DNA of 64,000 nt from Bacteroidetes bacterium UBA1935 (GCA_002337045.1 DDFF01000002.1:1-64000), one strand, 5' to 3'. Positions 9,465-17,865 are shown, counted from the stretch's first letter. The notes: generated by a model from the letters alone, not told the origin. Numbers and translations: made by a program.

Positions 9465-9671
9465 ATGCCTATAATTGTGAATTTAGATGTGATGATGGCA
9501 AAACGTAAGATGTCATTAAACGAACTCTCTGAAAGGGTTGATATAACATTGTCCAACCTGTCTATTTTAAAAACAGGGAAAGCGAAAGCTATAAGGTTCA
9601 GCACATTGGAGGCTATTTGCAAAGCACTAGACTGCCAGCCTGCCGACATACTTGAATATAAAGACGAATGA
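9465..9671 (+). CDS. Small XRE/YozG-like HTH transcriptional regulator
   Basis: 68 residues, essentially a single Cro/CI-type helix-turn-helix: MSLNELSERVDITLSNLSIL forms the two DNA-binding helices, followed by FSTLEAICKALDCQPADIL, which is typical of YozG-type regulators. It starts 3 bases after the DUF2975 stop. Likely autoregulation through the 21-bp-period repeats at 8841-8878 is an inference from position. Confidence 0.85.
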   Translation: MPIIVNLDVMMAKRKMSLNELSERVDITLSNLSILKTGKAKAIRFSTLEAICKALDCQPADILEYKDE

Positions 9672-9727
9672 GCGAACTGATTATTGCTTGTCGATCATTA
9701 TTCTTTTACAAATATTAATGTAAAACT

Positions 9728-10294
9728 GTGGAAGTATTAAGATTAAAAACACCCAGGCTCATCATACGCCATCTGCAACACAGGGATTTAGCTGATTTTC
9801 ATGTGTATCGTTCCAATCCTGATGTTACTAAATATCAGGGTTTTGATGTGATCACTGTTGAACAGGCAAAAAAATTTATTGATGAAAATTCAACAAAAAA
9901 TTATGGTAAAGCAGGTGAGTGGGTGCAGTATGGTATTGAGTATATAGAAACAGGAAAGTTAATTGGCGATTGTGCTATTAAGCTGGATGCATACGATACA
10001 CGGATAGCAGAAATTGGTATCACCATTTCACATCTGGATCAGAAGAAAGGATTTGCAAAAGAAGCAATGTTGGGGATATTGAATTTTTTATTTGAGAACA
10101 AAAATATACATCGTGTGGTAGAGATTGTTGATGCTGAAAATATCGCTTCCATAAATATGCTAAAGAGCCTCGGCTTCAGGCAGGAAGGATATTTTATTGA
10201 AAATATTTTCTTTAAAGGAAAATGGGGCAGTGAGTATCAATTTGCAATGTTGAAACGTGAATGGGATAATATTAAAAAGCAACAACAGCAGTAA
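9728..10294 (+). CDS. GNAT family N-acetyltransferase (RimJ/RimL-like)
   Basis: 188 residues beginning with GTG. The start is fixed by the family-typical opening LKTPRLIIRHLQHRDLADF. The acetyl-CoA loop region reads HLDQKKGFAKEAMLG, and the last motif is NIASINMLKSLGFRQEGYF, as in ribosomal-protein-alanine-type acetyltransferases. It transfers acetyl from acetyl-CoA to an amine; the substrate is not evident. It stands alone and is closed by the hairpin at 10361-10393. Confidence 0.88.
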   Translation: MEVLRLKTPRLIIRHLQHRDLADFHVYRSNPDVTKYQGFDVITVEQAKKFIDENSTKNYGKAGEWVQYGIEYIETGKLIGDCAIKLDAYDTRIAEIGITISHLDQKKGFAKEAMLGILNFLFENKNIHRVVEIVDAENIASINMLKSLGFRQEGYFIENIFFKGKWGSEYQFAMLKREWDNIKKQQQQ

Positions 10295-10360
10295 TATTTA
10301 ATGCTCAATAAACGCTTTATATATTATGTTTATAGAGGTTTAAATGTGTTGATATACTTA

Positions 10361-10393
10361 CAATAAAAGCTGCTCACTGAGCAGCTTTTATTG
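10361..10393. terminator. Bidirectional hairpin between GNAT gene and tRNA-Arg
   Basis: A perfect 16-bp inverted repeat (CAATAAAAGCTGCTCA and its complement) with a one-base centre. It serves the GNAT gene on the plus strand and the tRNA-Arg on the minus strand. Confidence 0.8.
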
Positions 10394-10399
10394 TTGTTG

Positions 10400-10471
10400 T
10401 GGCCTCGTCAGGAATCGAACCTGAATCTGGAGCTTCGGAAACTCTTGTACTATCCATTGTACTACGAGGCC
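10400..10471 (-). tRNA. tRNA-Arg (anticodon CCG)
   Basis: On the minus strand a full cloverleaf can be drawn: acceptor GGCCTCG/CGAGGCC, D arm GTAC/GTAC, anticodon stem AGAGT/GCTCC with loop TTCCGAA (anticodon CCG, reading CGG), and T arm CAGG with loop TTCGATT. The discriminator is A, and the 3' CCA is not encoded. The first anticodon-stem pair is a mismatch (A-C). Confidence 0.9.
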
Positions 10472-10517
10472 ATTATTAGTCCGAATTATATGCGCAAAAA
10501 TAAGTTAACCGCAACAA

Positions 10518-10546
10518 AAAAAGGCAACCGTTATAGTTGCCTTTTT
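10518..10546 (-). terminator. Terminator of tRNA-Glu
   Basis: AAAAAGGCAAC pairs with GTTGCCTTTTT around a 7-base loop; on the minus strand the hairpin ends in a T run just after the tRNA-Glu. Confidence 0.7.
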
Positions 10547-10550
10547 CTTG

Positions 10551-10622
10551 TACCACGTACGGGAGTCGAACCCGTCATTCCTCCGTGAAAGGGAGGCGTC
10601 TTAGCCGATTGACCAACGCGGC
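10551..10622 (-). tRNA. tRNA-Glu (anticodon UUC)
   Basis: Minus-strand cloverleaf: acceptor GCCGCGT/ACGTGGT with two G.U pairs, anticodon stem CCTCC/GGAGG around loop CTTTCAC (anticodon TTC), T arm ACGGG/CCCGT with loop TTCGACT, discriminator A. CCA is not encoded. It lies upstream of tRNA-Arg with its own hairpin between them. Confidence 0.92.
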
Positions 10623-10700
10623 GTCCCTGTTTGGGATTGCAAAGATAGAAAGGTTTTTCTTTTCTGCAAAAACTTTTTTCGAAATTTTTTTCAAAGAAAA

Positions 10701-11468
10701 TTATGCGCCCATCATTGCATTTACGATGCCCAAAAACTCTTCAGCTTTCAGTGATGCACCACCTATCAAACCACCATCTACATCTGCACATGCAAACAGC
10801 TCTGCAGCGTTCGATGGTTTGCAACTGCCACCATACAATATAGTCAGGTTGTCAGCAGTTGGTTGTCCGTATTGTGCTGCAAATACGCTGCGTATATGTG
10901 CGTGCATGTCCTGCGCCTGTTGGCTGCTGGCAGTTCGTCCTGTGCCGATAGCCCAGATAGGTTCGTATGCTACTACTATGTTAGCTAACTGATGTTTGTG
11001 TAAGTGAAACAAGCCTGCTTTCAGTTGTGCTTCAACAAAATCATTTTGTGTACCTGCATCGCGAACAGACAGTGATTCACCACAGCAGAAGATTACTTTC
11101 AAACCATTGTCCAGAGCAGTGTCTGTCTTTTTAGCCAGCATTGCATCTGTTTCATTAAAATACTCGCGGCGCTCAGAGTGACCGATGATAACATAGGTAG
11201 CTCCTGCATTTTTTATCATGCTTGCAGCTACTTCGCCTGTGTATGCACCTGCATTTTCTGTGCTGCAGTTTTGTGCTGCAACATGCACGTGGTCTACATC
11301 TTCTATCTGATAGAATGTGTGCTGAATGTTGATGAATGGCGGTGCAATCACTACTTCTTTGTCAGCATTCAATGCAGGCAATCCTTTCAGAACACCCGAT
11401 ACCAGTTCGTGTCCTTCTTCAAGGTTCATATTCATTTTCCAGTTGCCTGCTACAATTTTCTTACGCAT
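10701..11468 (-). CDS. tpiA: Triosephosphate isomerase
   Basis: 255 residues, normal length. It interconverts dihydroxyacetone phosphate and glyceraldehyde 3-phosphate in glycolysis (cytoplasm). The signatures are VAGNWKMN (substrate lysine), IGHSERR (catalytic histidine), AYEPIWAIGTG (catalytic glutamate) and the phosphate-binding YGGSCKPSNA and GGLIGGASL loops. The gene follows the GlmU-like gene by 25 bases on the same strand, so both are probably cotranscribed. Confidence 0.97.
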   Translation of the reverse strand: MRKKIVAGNWKMNMNLEEGHELVSGVLKGLPALNADKEVVIAPPFINIQHTFYQIEDVDHVHVAAQNCSTENAGAYTGEVAASMIKNAGATYVIIGHSERREYFNETDAMLAKKTDTALDNGLKVIFCCGESLSVRDAGTQNDFVEAQLKAGLFHLHKHQLANIVVAYEPIWAIGTGRTASSQQAQDMHAHIRSVFAAQYGQPTADNLTILYGGSCKPSNAAELFACADVDGGLIGGASLKAEEFLGIVNAMMGA

Positions 11469-11493
11469 TGTTATATGTTATTATGTATGGTTT

Positions 11494-12690
11494 TTATTTA
11501 GCAAATAAATCTCTTTGTGATGTTGTTTTGTTGAATATGTATTGATACATATTCCTTTCTGCAGGGCTCAGTTGTTTGTTACGTCTTGCCATCATACGGC
11601 CTGCCGTTTCCATTGCACGGTCAAAGCTGTAAGTTGTCATACCCTCGGCACCGCCCCAGCAAAATGATGGTATGAATTTTTCAGGAAAGCCTGCTCCAAA
11701 TATATTGGCAGATACACCAACCACTGTGCCAGTGTTGAACATGGTATTGATGCCACACTTAGAATGGTCGCCCATGATAAGCCCGCAGAAGGTAAGCCCT
11801 GTCTTTACAGATTTGTTTATGTGTTCATCCCAAATCTTCACCTCGTCATAGTTATTCTTCAGGTTGCTGCAATTGGTATCTGCACCTAGGTTGCACCATT
11901 CTCCTATTATGGCATTGCCCAGATAACCATCGTGGCCTTTGTTACTGTTGGCAAAGTATACCACATTGCTCATTTCACCACCTACCTTGCAGCCGGGGCC
12001 AATGGTAGTATCAGCATATACTTTTGCGCCCATCTTTATCACAGCATGTTCGCACAGTGCTATCGGCCCACGCAGCATACAGCCTTCCAGTATCTCAGCA
12101 TCTTTACCTATATATACAGGCCCTGTAGATGCATTGATGATGCATCCTGCATTTATGATTGCACCTTCTTCTATATACAGATTTTCAGCACCTGTTACGG
12201 TTACACCCGCAGGTATGTGGGCAGATGTTTTATTGTATGTCAGTAGTTTGTAGTCGCCACGTATGGCATTGCCGTTGTTAGCAAATATGTCCCACACATT
12301 TTGCAATGCGTATGCGTCACCATCATATTGTATTGTGCCTGTAGTTGGCAGTTCTTCAACACTGTTTAGCGCACTTACAGTTCTGAAGGCAATAATCATA
12401 TCACCTTTAGCTAGCACATCGCCTGTTTTCAATGCTGTTACGGCACTTACTATTGTCGGGTTGGCAAATACTGCACCGTTGATATACAGGTTATCGTTCG
12501 TTGTGTTTTGCGGAAAGACTTCTTGCAGGTGGGGCAGGGTAAGGGTGCTGCTTGTTGTTGCCTCCAGAAAACGCTCCCAACGCTCGCGCATGGTAAGTAT
12601 ACCACAGCGTATATCTGCTACAGGGCGTGTATGGGTAAAGGGCAACAACCTGTTTCTTACTTCCGTATCGAAGAGTATGATATTCACCAC
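11494..12690 (-). CDS. GlmU-like sugar nucleotidyltransferase with left-handed beta-helix
   Basis: About 398 residues. The N-terminal part starts NIILFDTEVRNRLLPFTHTRP, a Bacteroidota-specific variant of the GlmU nucleotidyltransferase opening, and the C-terminal part has hexapeptide repeats typical of left-handed beta-helix domains. The frame extends to an ATG at 12750, but that ATG lies in the terminator hairpin of rpmE, and family members begin just before VNIILFD; GTG at 12690 (or 12687) is therefore chosen. Substrate is unproven: UDP-GlcNAc-type activity is the family expectation, but a true GlmU is not shown. Followed by tpiA. Confidence 0.8.
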   Translation of the reverse strand: MVNIILFDTEVRNRLLPFTHTRPVADIRCGILTMRERWERFLEATTSSTLTLPHLQEVFPQNTTNDNLYINGAVFANPTIVSAVTALKTGDVLAKGDMIIAFRTVSALNSVEELPTTGTIQYDGDAYALQNVWDIFANNGNAIRGDYKLLTYNKTSAHIPAGVTVTGAENLYIEEGAIINAGCIINASTGPVYIGKDAEILEGCMLRGPIALCEHAVIKMGAKVYADTTIGPGCKVGGEMSNVVYFANSNKGHDGYLGNAIIGEWCNLGADTNCSNLKNNYDEVKIWDEHINKSVKTGLTFCGLIMGDHSKCGINTMFNTGTVVGVSANIFGAGFPEKFIPSFCWGGAEGMTTYSFDRAMETAGRMMARRNKQLSPAERNMYQYIFNKTTSQRDLFAK

Positions 12691-12749
12691 CTGATGTTTG
12701 CCACTCTTCGTACTACCGCCACGGGCGGGATAGAGTGATGTATAAATCA

Positions 12750-12777
12750 AAAAATCCCGACAAAAGTCGGGATTTTT
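12750..12777 (-). terminator. Terminator of rpmE
   Basis: AAAAATCCCGAC and GTCGGGATTTTT pair perfectly around AAAA. It lies 30 bases past the rpmE stop on the minus strand and decides against the ATG at 12750 as start of the next gene. Confidence 0.85.
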
Positions 12778-12807
12778 CGTGCGTAATGCAAATATGATAA
12801 GACGTTA

Positions 12808-13059
12808 TTACTTTTTCTTTTCGTAACGTTTTTTGAATTTGTCGATACGACCTGCTGTATCCACAAACATTGATTTACCAGTGTAGAAAGGGTGTGAAGT
12901 GTTAGAAATCTCCACTTTTACCAGTGGATATTCGTTACCATCTTCCCAAACGATTGTTTCTTTCGTAGCCGCTGTAGAGCGTGTAACGAATGTGTACTCG
13001 TTAGTCATGTCTTTGAAAACAACTAAACGGTAGCTTTCCGGATGTATTCCTTTTTTCAT
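12808..13059 (-). CDS. rpmE2: 50S ribosomal protein L31, type B
   Basis: 83 residues from the ATG at 13059 (MKKGIHPESYRLVVFKD). The upstream extension of the open frame is not part of the family. Conserved YPLVKVEISNTSHPFYTG marks L31. The protein has no cysteine, so it is the zinc-independent C-minus form usually encoded as type B. A TACCTTTG box lies about 58 bases upstream on the minus strand, giving a moderate leader. Confidence 0.95.
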   Translation of the reverse strand: MKKGIHPESYRLVVFKDMTNEYTFVTRSTAATKETIVWEDGNEYPLVKVEISNTSHPFYTGKSMFVDTAGRIDKFKKRYEKKK

Positions 13060-13116
13060 TGCCTTATTTTTTAGTGCATGGATTTTGCCATGCAGTTTTT
13101 TAATTATTAGAGTGTG

Positions 13117-13124
13117 CAAAGGTA
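13117..13124 (-). promoter_or_regulatory. rpmE promoter -7 box (TACCTTTG)
   Basis: Read on the minus strand the box is TACCTTTG, with a TTTG about 22 bases upstream as a -33 element. The predicted leader before the rpmE ATG is around 50 bases. Confidence 0.55.
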
Positions 13125-13191
13125 GGTAAAATATTCTATTACTAAGCAAAATATTTACATGCTTGGCTAAATATTTCCCTCATCCCCTGTT

Positions 13192-13740
13192 TTAGTCTTC
13201 TTTTTTGGCCTTATAGCCGTCTTTTATCAGTTTATCCAAGTCTGCCGCTGCCTCTTCTGCAAAGTTGTAAACACCTATTATTTTACCGTCAGGACCTATC
13301 ATACAGGCTTGTGGTACAAAGTTTACACCGTATGTTTTAGATACTACAGACGCCCAACCCTTCAAATCGCTCATGTGGAATTTCCAGTACAGGCTGTCTT
13401 TTGCTATAGCTGCCAACCATGGTTCTTTTTCCTGATCCAGCGATACACTCACTATTTCAAAACCCTTCTTAGCTCCTTTTATCTTTTCCTGGCTATATTT
13501 CTTATACAATGCTACCAACCTTGGGTTTGCCCTGCGGCATGGTCCGCACCATGAGGCCCAGAAGTCTACCAGCACAACACGCTTCTTATACATGTCAGAT
13601 AGTTTCACGGGTTGGTCGTCCACGCCTTTCATCTCTATTTCAGGTGCCTTCATCCCCACTTTTATAGTAGTGTTGCCGTATTGTGCATTGGCAGTAAGGG
13701 TGGTAAATGCTAATACTAAGCCTGCTAATATCTTCTTCAT
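13192..13740 (-). CDS. TlpA-like periplasmic thiol-disulfide oxidoreductase
   Basis: 182 residues with an N-terminal signal peptide (MKKILAGLVLAFTTLTANA, cleaved about residue 19). The thioredoxin fold has the active site VDFWASWCGPCRRANPR with CGPC, and later the FVPQACMIGPDGKII cis-proline region, where the usual T-P is VPQ. It acts in the periplasm, typically as a reductase of AhpC/TSA/TlpA type. It stands between rpmE and the MBL-fold gene on the minus strand, 43 bases from the latter. Confidence 0.88.
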   Translation of the reverse strand: MKKILAGLVLAFTTLTANAQYGNTTIKVGMKAPEIEMKGVDDQPVKLSDMYKKRVVLVDFWASWCGPCRRANPRLVALYKKYSQEKIKGAKKGFEIVSVSLDQEKEPWLAAIAKDSLYWKFHMSDLKGWASVVSKTYGVNFVPQACMIGPDGKIIGVYNFAEEAAADLDKLIKDGYKAKKED

Positions 13741-13783
13741 TTTAAGTAAATGCTATAGTTAAAGTTAAGGGTTAAGCGCCCAA

Positions 13784-14548
13784 TTACAAATGCAGTGTAA
13801 GCCCGTCATAAGCAAGGTGCATACCTTGCGGCAGGGTAGCCTCTACCTCATCGTGCAGCCCTAATTGGTGACTTATATGTGTAAAATAAGTGTTCTCTGC
13901 CCCCACTGCAGTAGCTACGTCAATAGCTTCTTTAAGGGTAAAGTGAGATGGGTGCGCTTCATGCCTTAAGGCATTCAAAACCAATACTTTGCTACCTTTT
14001 GCTTTATCCAATTGTTCAGGGCTTATGTAGTTGGCATCGGTTATGTATGTAAAGTCGCCTATTCTGAAACCAAGTACTTGCATTTTGTAGTGCAGTACTT
14101 TTATTGGATTAAATCTCAATCCATTGATATTAAATGAATTATCGCCGTCAATTGTATTTAAATCTACCTGTGGTATTCCCGGATAGTTAAGTTCCTGAAA
14201 CACATACTGAAATTCACGTTTCAATACTTCTTGTGTATTCAGGTCGGCATATACATTCATGGCTTTCTTATCGTGAAAATTATAAGCCCTTACATCGTCC
14301 ATGCCTGCCACGTGGTCTTTATGTCCGTGGGTAAAGACAATGGCATCCAGCCTGCGTACATTGTATCGCAGCATCTGCTGGCGGAAGTCCGGGCCGCTGT
14401 CTATTACAACACTTGCCTCAGGGGTATCTATCCATACAGAGGTACGTAACCTGTCATTCCGCTTGTCTGCAGATGTACAAACAGGGCAATCGCAACCTAT
14501 AAAAGGAACGCCTTGGGAAGTACCGGTACCTAAAAATGTAATTTTCAC
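13784..14548 (-). CDS. MBL-fold metallo-hydrolase (PhnP/cyclic phosphodiesterase-like)
   Basis: 254 residues. The opening FLGTGTSQGVPFIGCDCPVC is the signature of the PhnP-like subfamily, and the metal site is THGHKDHVAGMDD, then TDANYI and HEAHPSHF. Such enzymes hydrolyse phosphodiester bonds or cyclic phosphates. The next gene upstream, 14555-14872, ends 6 bases before it, so both belong to one operon. The natural substrate is not known. Confidence 0.85.
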   Translation of the reverse strand: MKITFLGTGTSQGVPFIGCDCPVCTSADKRNDRLRTSVWIDTPEASVVIDSGPDFRQQMLRYNVRRLDAIVFTHGHKDHVAGMDDVRAYNFHDKKAMNVYADLNTQEVLKREFQYVFQELNYPGIPQVDLNTIDGDNSFNINGLRFNPIKVLHYKMQVLGFRIGDFTYITDANYISPEQLDKAKGSKVLVLNALRHEAHPSHFTLKEAIDVATAVGAENTYFTHISHQLGLHDEVEATLPQGMHLAYDGLTLHL

Positions 14549-14554
14549 GTCCTG

Positions 14555-14872
14555 TTATTCTGTTTCGCTTTGTGCCGTTCCTTCTTCCGTACTTGCCTCT
14601 TCTTTGCTAGGGGCACTCTTCAATTGTTTGTACCATTTCTGCATTTCACCGCTCAGTTCATCCTCGTTTATGTCAATTGTCGGTAAAATTTCTATCAGTG
14701 CATTGATGCGCCCCTCTACACTCAGAAACTTATTAATCACGGCAACGCGCCTGTCTTCCAGTATACAGTAGCCCGAATTGAAAGTTCCTTTCTCGTAACG
14801 TATAATGTATCTGGCCTCCTCAAAAAGCTGTTCCAGTTTTTTAAGGGTGTTTGGCGTATATTTGAAGCTCAT
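14555..14872 (-). CDS. Conserved hypothetical cytoplasmic protein upstream of the MBL hydrolase
   Basis: 105 residues, no signal peptide. The core YIIRYEKGTFNSGYCILEDRRVAVINKF has the look of a compact alpha/beta domain, followed by a helix and a charged, disordered tail (APSKEEASTEEG). I recognise it only as a Bacteroidota-type neighbour of this hydrolase. The start ATG at 14872 is 19 bases from the start of the divergent barrel gene, so the promoters of both genes must reach into each other's coding region. Confidence 0.7.
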   Translation of the reverse strand: MSFKYTPNTLKKLEQLFEEARYIIRYEKGTFNSGYCILEDRRVAVINKFLSVEGRINALIEILPTIDINEDELSGEMQKWYKQLKSAPSKEEASTEEGTAQSETE

Positions 14873-14891
14873 TTTTGCAATGCTGGTTTCG

Positions 14892-15578
14892 ATGGCTAAA
14901 ATTAGAAAATTCGGTGGATTATTGTTGGCACAGCTTGTATTTCTCTGCTTTTCTCAAAGTATATATGCACAAAATTACTATGAAGAAAACGAACGTACCT
15001 TTTACGGAGGGCCTGTTGTTGGGGCAAATTTTACTCAGGTAGACGGGGACAACTATGCGGGCTATTATAAAACGGGCCTCAATGTCGGGGGCATTATCTA
15101 TGCAAAATTCGGGCAGCGTTTTGCTGCCAGTATGGAGATTCTGTATTCTCAGAAGGGTAGCAGGGGGCATAAGTCGCAAAAAGCAAATTATACAAAAGAT
15201 GTATACATTCAGAAGTATGGTATAGCGCTTAATTATGCAGAAATACCATTGATGTTGCATATTCATGATAATCGCAAAAGCCATTTTGGGGTAGGCTTGT
15301 CATTTTCTCAGTTGGTAAGTGCTTCCGAAACACTACAAACTAACAATACAAAGTATAATGATACTATCGATGTAGCCAGATACCCTTTCAAACGTAACGA
15401 TTTGAATTTACTAGTAGGTGTAAACCTTCGTTTGTACAAAGGTCTGTTTTTCAATGTCAGATACCAGTACTCGCTCATGCCGATACGGTCTGACGTAAAC
15501 TACGACTACTCTCGTGCCAAGCAGTATAACAACTTGTATGTTGTGAGGCTGGCATACATCTTCGGCGAAAAGTATTGA
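14892..15578 (+). CDS. PorT-like outer-membrane beta-barrel protein (copy 1)
   Basis: About 228 residues from ATG 14892 (MAKIRKFGGLLLAQL); ATG 14880 is an alternative, but 14805 would run through the divergent gene. A signal peptide ends near IYAQ. Alternating beta-strand pattern and the block VDGDNYAGYYKTGLNVGG identify an outer-membrane beta-barrel of the PorT/OMP_b-brl_2 type. Two related copies lie at 16037 and 16697; the first two copies are the more alike. Members of this fold support T9SS or envelope functions, but each paralogue here is uncharacterised. Confidence 0.8.
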   Translation: MAKIRKFGGLLLAQLVFLCFSQSIYAQNYYEENERTFYGGPVVGANFTQVDGDNYAGYYKTGLNVGGIIYAKFGQRFAASMEILYSQKGSRGHKSQKANYTKDVYIQKYGIALNYAEIPLMLHIHDNRKSHFGVGLSFSQLVSASETLQTNNTKYNDTIDVARYPFKRNDLNLLVGVNLRLYKGLFFNVRYQYSLMPIRSDVNYDYSRAKQYNNLYVVRLAYIFGEKY

Positions 15579-15601
15579 TATTTCGTTAGCTTTATAAAGG
15601 T

Positions 15602-16027
15602 ATGAGCGAACCACGGTTTCCTGTTAGTTTATCCCTCCGCCTCGATTGGAGCGAGATGGATATGTTCGGCCATATCAATAACGTTTCTTATTTCAAATAC
15701 ATACAGGCTTCCCGCGTCAATTATTGGGAGGTTTGTGGTTTTCAAAAGTCTTTTGCGGCAACCAATGTAGGGCCTATGCTGCTGTCTACAGGTTGCAGGT
15801 TTATACAGCCGTTGTTTTATCCCGGCAATATAGTAGTGCAGGCTTCCGTTACATTTATTAAAAATACCAGTTTTGGCATTCGTCATCGGGTATTGAATAA
15901 TAAAGGCGAAATTTGTGCAGAGGCAGAAGATGTAATTGTAGTTTTTGATTTCAATAACAATACCAAAGTGTCTGTGACAGATGAGTTGAGGAATAGTATA
16001 CGGCAATTGGAAGGCACCGTTTTTTAG
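15602..16027 (+). CDS. Acyl-CoA thioesterase, 4HBT hotdog family
   Basis: 141 residues, single hotdog domain. The active-site segment LDWSEMDMFGHINNVSYFKY with the D-x-F-G-H-I-N-N core is characteristic of YbgC/4-hydroxybenzoyl-CoA thioesterases, which cleave acyl-CoA to acid and CoA in the cytoplasm. It begins 23 bases after the first barrel gene and is followed 9 bases later by the second, so it belongs to the same transcript. Its substrate is not evident. Confidence 0.88.
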   Translation: MSEPRFPVSLSLRLDWSEMDMFGHINNVSYFKYIQASRVNYWEVCGFQKSFAATNVGPMLLSTGCRFIQPLFYPGNIVVQASVTFIKNTSFGIRHRVLNNKGEICAEAEDVIVVFDFNNNTKVSVTDELRNSIRQLEGTVF

Positions 16028-16036
16028 AACAGAAGT

Positions 16037-16687
16037 ATGAAAAGAAGAATACTGGCATTATTGTTTGCACTTGCTCCCGTAGCATATGCATCTGCACAGA
16101 GCAATTATTATGTGGAAGATCCTAACCTGTTTCGTGGTATGGTAACAGCAGGCATCAACCTGACACAGATAGATGGTGACAACTATGCGGGTTATTCCAA
16201 ATCAGGCATTAATGCCGGTGCGGGTGTTTATACAATGTTCGGCAGCGACTTTGGTGCCGGCCTCGAAATGCTATACAGCCGCAAGGGTAGTGTGGGCAAA
16301 TACAAACAGACATCCAGCAATCAGGCATTTGCCATACTGGGCTACAAAGCTATACTGAACTATGTAGACCTTCCTATACAGCTTTATTACTTCGATCAGC
16401 GTGGCGACCATTTTGGTGCAGGGGTGTCTTACAGCAGGCTTATCAATCAGGCAGAAACATTTGATACCAATCCGCAACAAACACTGAAATCAGAAGATTA
16501 TCCCTTCCGTAAGAGTGACTACTGCATGGTGCTGAGTGCCAATGTTAAGATTATAAGCAAGTTCTACATCACAGGGCGTTTTCAATACTCGTTACGTAGC
16601 GTGCGTGGCAATGTGCCTCCGGGTTTTGGTCGTACAGAGCAATACAATAATGTGGTTACTTTTCGGTTAATGTATTTATTCAACTAA
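16037..16687 (+). CDS. PorT-like outer-membrane beta-barrel protein (copy 2)
   Basis: 216 residues; signal peptide MKRRILALLFALAPVAYASAQ. The family block is IDGDNYAGYSKSGINAGA, directly comparable with copy 1. Beta-strand repeats run to a final strand ending in FRLMYLFN, a typical C-terminal outer-membrane signature with an aromatic near the end. Located between the thioesterase and copy 3 in one operon, with a 9-base gap on each side. Confidence 0.8.
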   Translation: MKRRILALLFALAPVAYASAQSNYYVEDPNLFRGMVTAGINLTQIDGDNYAGYSKSGINAGAGVYTMFGSDFGAGLEMLYSRKGSVGKYKQTSSNQAFAILGYKAILNYVDLPIQLYYFDQRGDHFGAGVSYSRLINQAETFDTNPQQTLKSEDYPFRKSDYCMVLSANVKIISKFYITGRFQYSLRSVRGNVPPGFGRTEQYNNVVTFRLMYLFN

Positions 16688-16696
16688 TAGTAGAGA

Positions 16697-17365
16697 ATGC
16701 GTAAAATCCTCGCCATATTGATACTCGTAGCATGCAGTTTTGCAGCTGAGGCGCAGATAGGCAGAGGTTATTTTAACAACAATCCCGACCGTAAATTTTA
16801 TGGTGGTTTTGCTGTAGGGTTCAATTTCTCTGCATTGAAAGGCGATGCTTACGAAGGCTACCGCAAGGTAGGGCTGAATCTGGGGCCTACGGTATATGTA
16901 AAGCTGCTACCCAAACTGCTGGCAAGCCTCGATTTGCTATACACACAGAAAGGTTGTCGTGGTGTACGTGTACTGGAGTCTTACTATACAGGGCAGTTTA
17001 TAGAATCTTACAGGGTAAATCTTAATTATTACGAAGTACCTGTAGTGCTGCACTATCTGCTGAATGATAAATGGAACATAGGCGCAGGTGCAGCTTATGG
17101 CGGGTTGATAAGTTCTAAGGAAGATGCTTATACAGACCAGCCTTTTACTTTCAATCCCTCTATAACAGCTTTTCGTACAGAAGATATCAGCTATGTGCTG
17201 GATGCGAGTATGCAGTTCTATAAAGGATGGTTTGTAAATATGCGCTATCAGCAGTCTATGGTTACTATTCGTGATATGCAGAATATTCCTTACTACTTCA
17301 GCAACGGTGCAGGCAGGCAGGGCAATTCCCTGTTCTCGCTCCGCCTCATCAGGCTGATACCTTAG
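16697..17365 (+). CDS. PorT-like outer-membrane beta-barrel protein (copy 3)
   Basis: 222 residues; signal peptide MRKILAILILVACSFAAEAQ. The equivalent block is more diverged here (LKGDAYEGYRKVGLNLGP), but strand order and length match the two preceding copies. It is last in the operon and overlaps the end of the convergent thioredoxin-like gene by 4 bases, leaving no room for a private terminator between them. Confidence 0.78.
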   Translation: MRKILAILILVACSFAAEAQIGRGYFNNNPDRKFYGGFAVGFNFSALKGDAYEGYRKVGLNLGPTVYVKLLPKLLASLDLLYTQKGCRGVRVLESYYTGQFIESYRVNLNYYEVPVVLHYLLNDKWNIGAGAAYGGLISSKEDAYTDQPFTFNPSITAFRTEDISYVLDASMQFYKGWFVNMRYQQSMVTIRDMQNIPYYFSNGAGRQGNSLFSLRLIRLIP

Positions 17366-17865
17366 TTTTTCTCTTTCTCTTTATAGCTGCCAGCATCCAG
17401 TGCCGCAGGGCTCCAATGCTTCAAGAATTCAGCAATCTTTTCTTTGCTGTGCCCTTTGCCTTCTTCCAGATAGGCAGAGTTTTGTGTATGCAGCCTTTTG
17501 CCTTTGGCATCAAGCACTACAAACACGGGAAAACCAAAACGCTGCGGGTAGCCCAGCGATGCCAATACTTTTTCGTTCTTGTTTTCGGGACTGTAGTTCA
17601 GGTGTACCACAACAAAATTATCGTCCATCTGCTTTTTCAGCGTGCTGTCTCCGTTCACCGTATTATGAAAGCGAATGCACCACACGCACCAGTTGCCTCC
17701 TATTTGCAGCAGCACGTGTTTCTTTTCTTTTTCAGCCTGTTTTACGGCATTGTTTATTTGCTGCTGGGCATCTGCCTGAGGGTTGTATATTTTAGGCTTT
17801 TCTTCCTGCGCGGTTGCTTGCAGGCTGCCCAGTGTGAATGCTAAAAAGACAATCAGTTGTTTCAT
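17362..17865 (-). CDS. Secreted thioredoxin-fold protein (thioredoxin_7 type)
   Basis: 167 residues with signal peptide (MKQLIVFLAFTLGSLQATAQ). The fold is thioredoxin-like with active site GGNWCVWCIRFHNTV, a CxxC motif with V-W instead of G-P, as in DUF255/thioredoxin_7 proteins. A cis-proline is seen in GFPVFVVLD. A periplasmic disulfide or reductase role is inferred. Its start overlaps the stop of the MlaD-like gene by 4 bases, so they are translationally coupled. Confidence 0.82.
   Translation of the reverse strand: MKQLIVFLAFTLGSLQATAQEEKPKIYNPQADAQQQINNAVKQAEKEKKHVLLQIGGNWCVWCIRFHNTVNGDSTLKKQMDDNFVVVHLNYSPENKNEKVLASLGYPQRFGFPVFVVLDAKGKRLHTQNSAYLEEGKGHSKEKIAEFLKHWSPAALDAGSYKEKEKN

Noticed and set aside
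12690..12750. ATG at 12750 as start of the GlmU-like gene
   Set aside because: It lies in the rpmE terminator hairpin and adds a tail not seen in the family; GTG 12690/12687 fits better.
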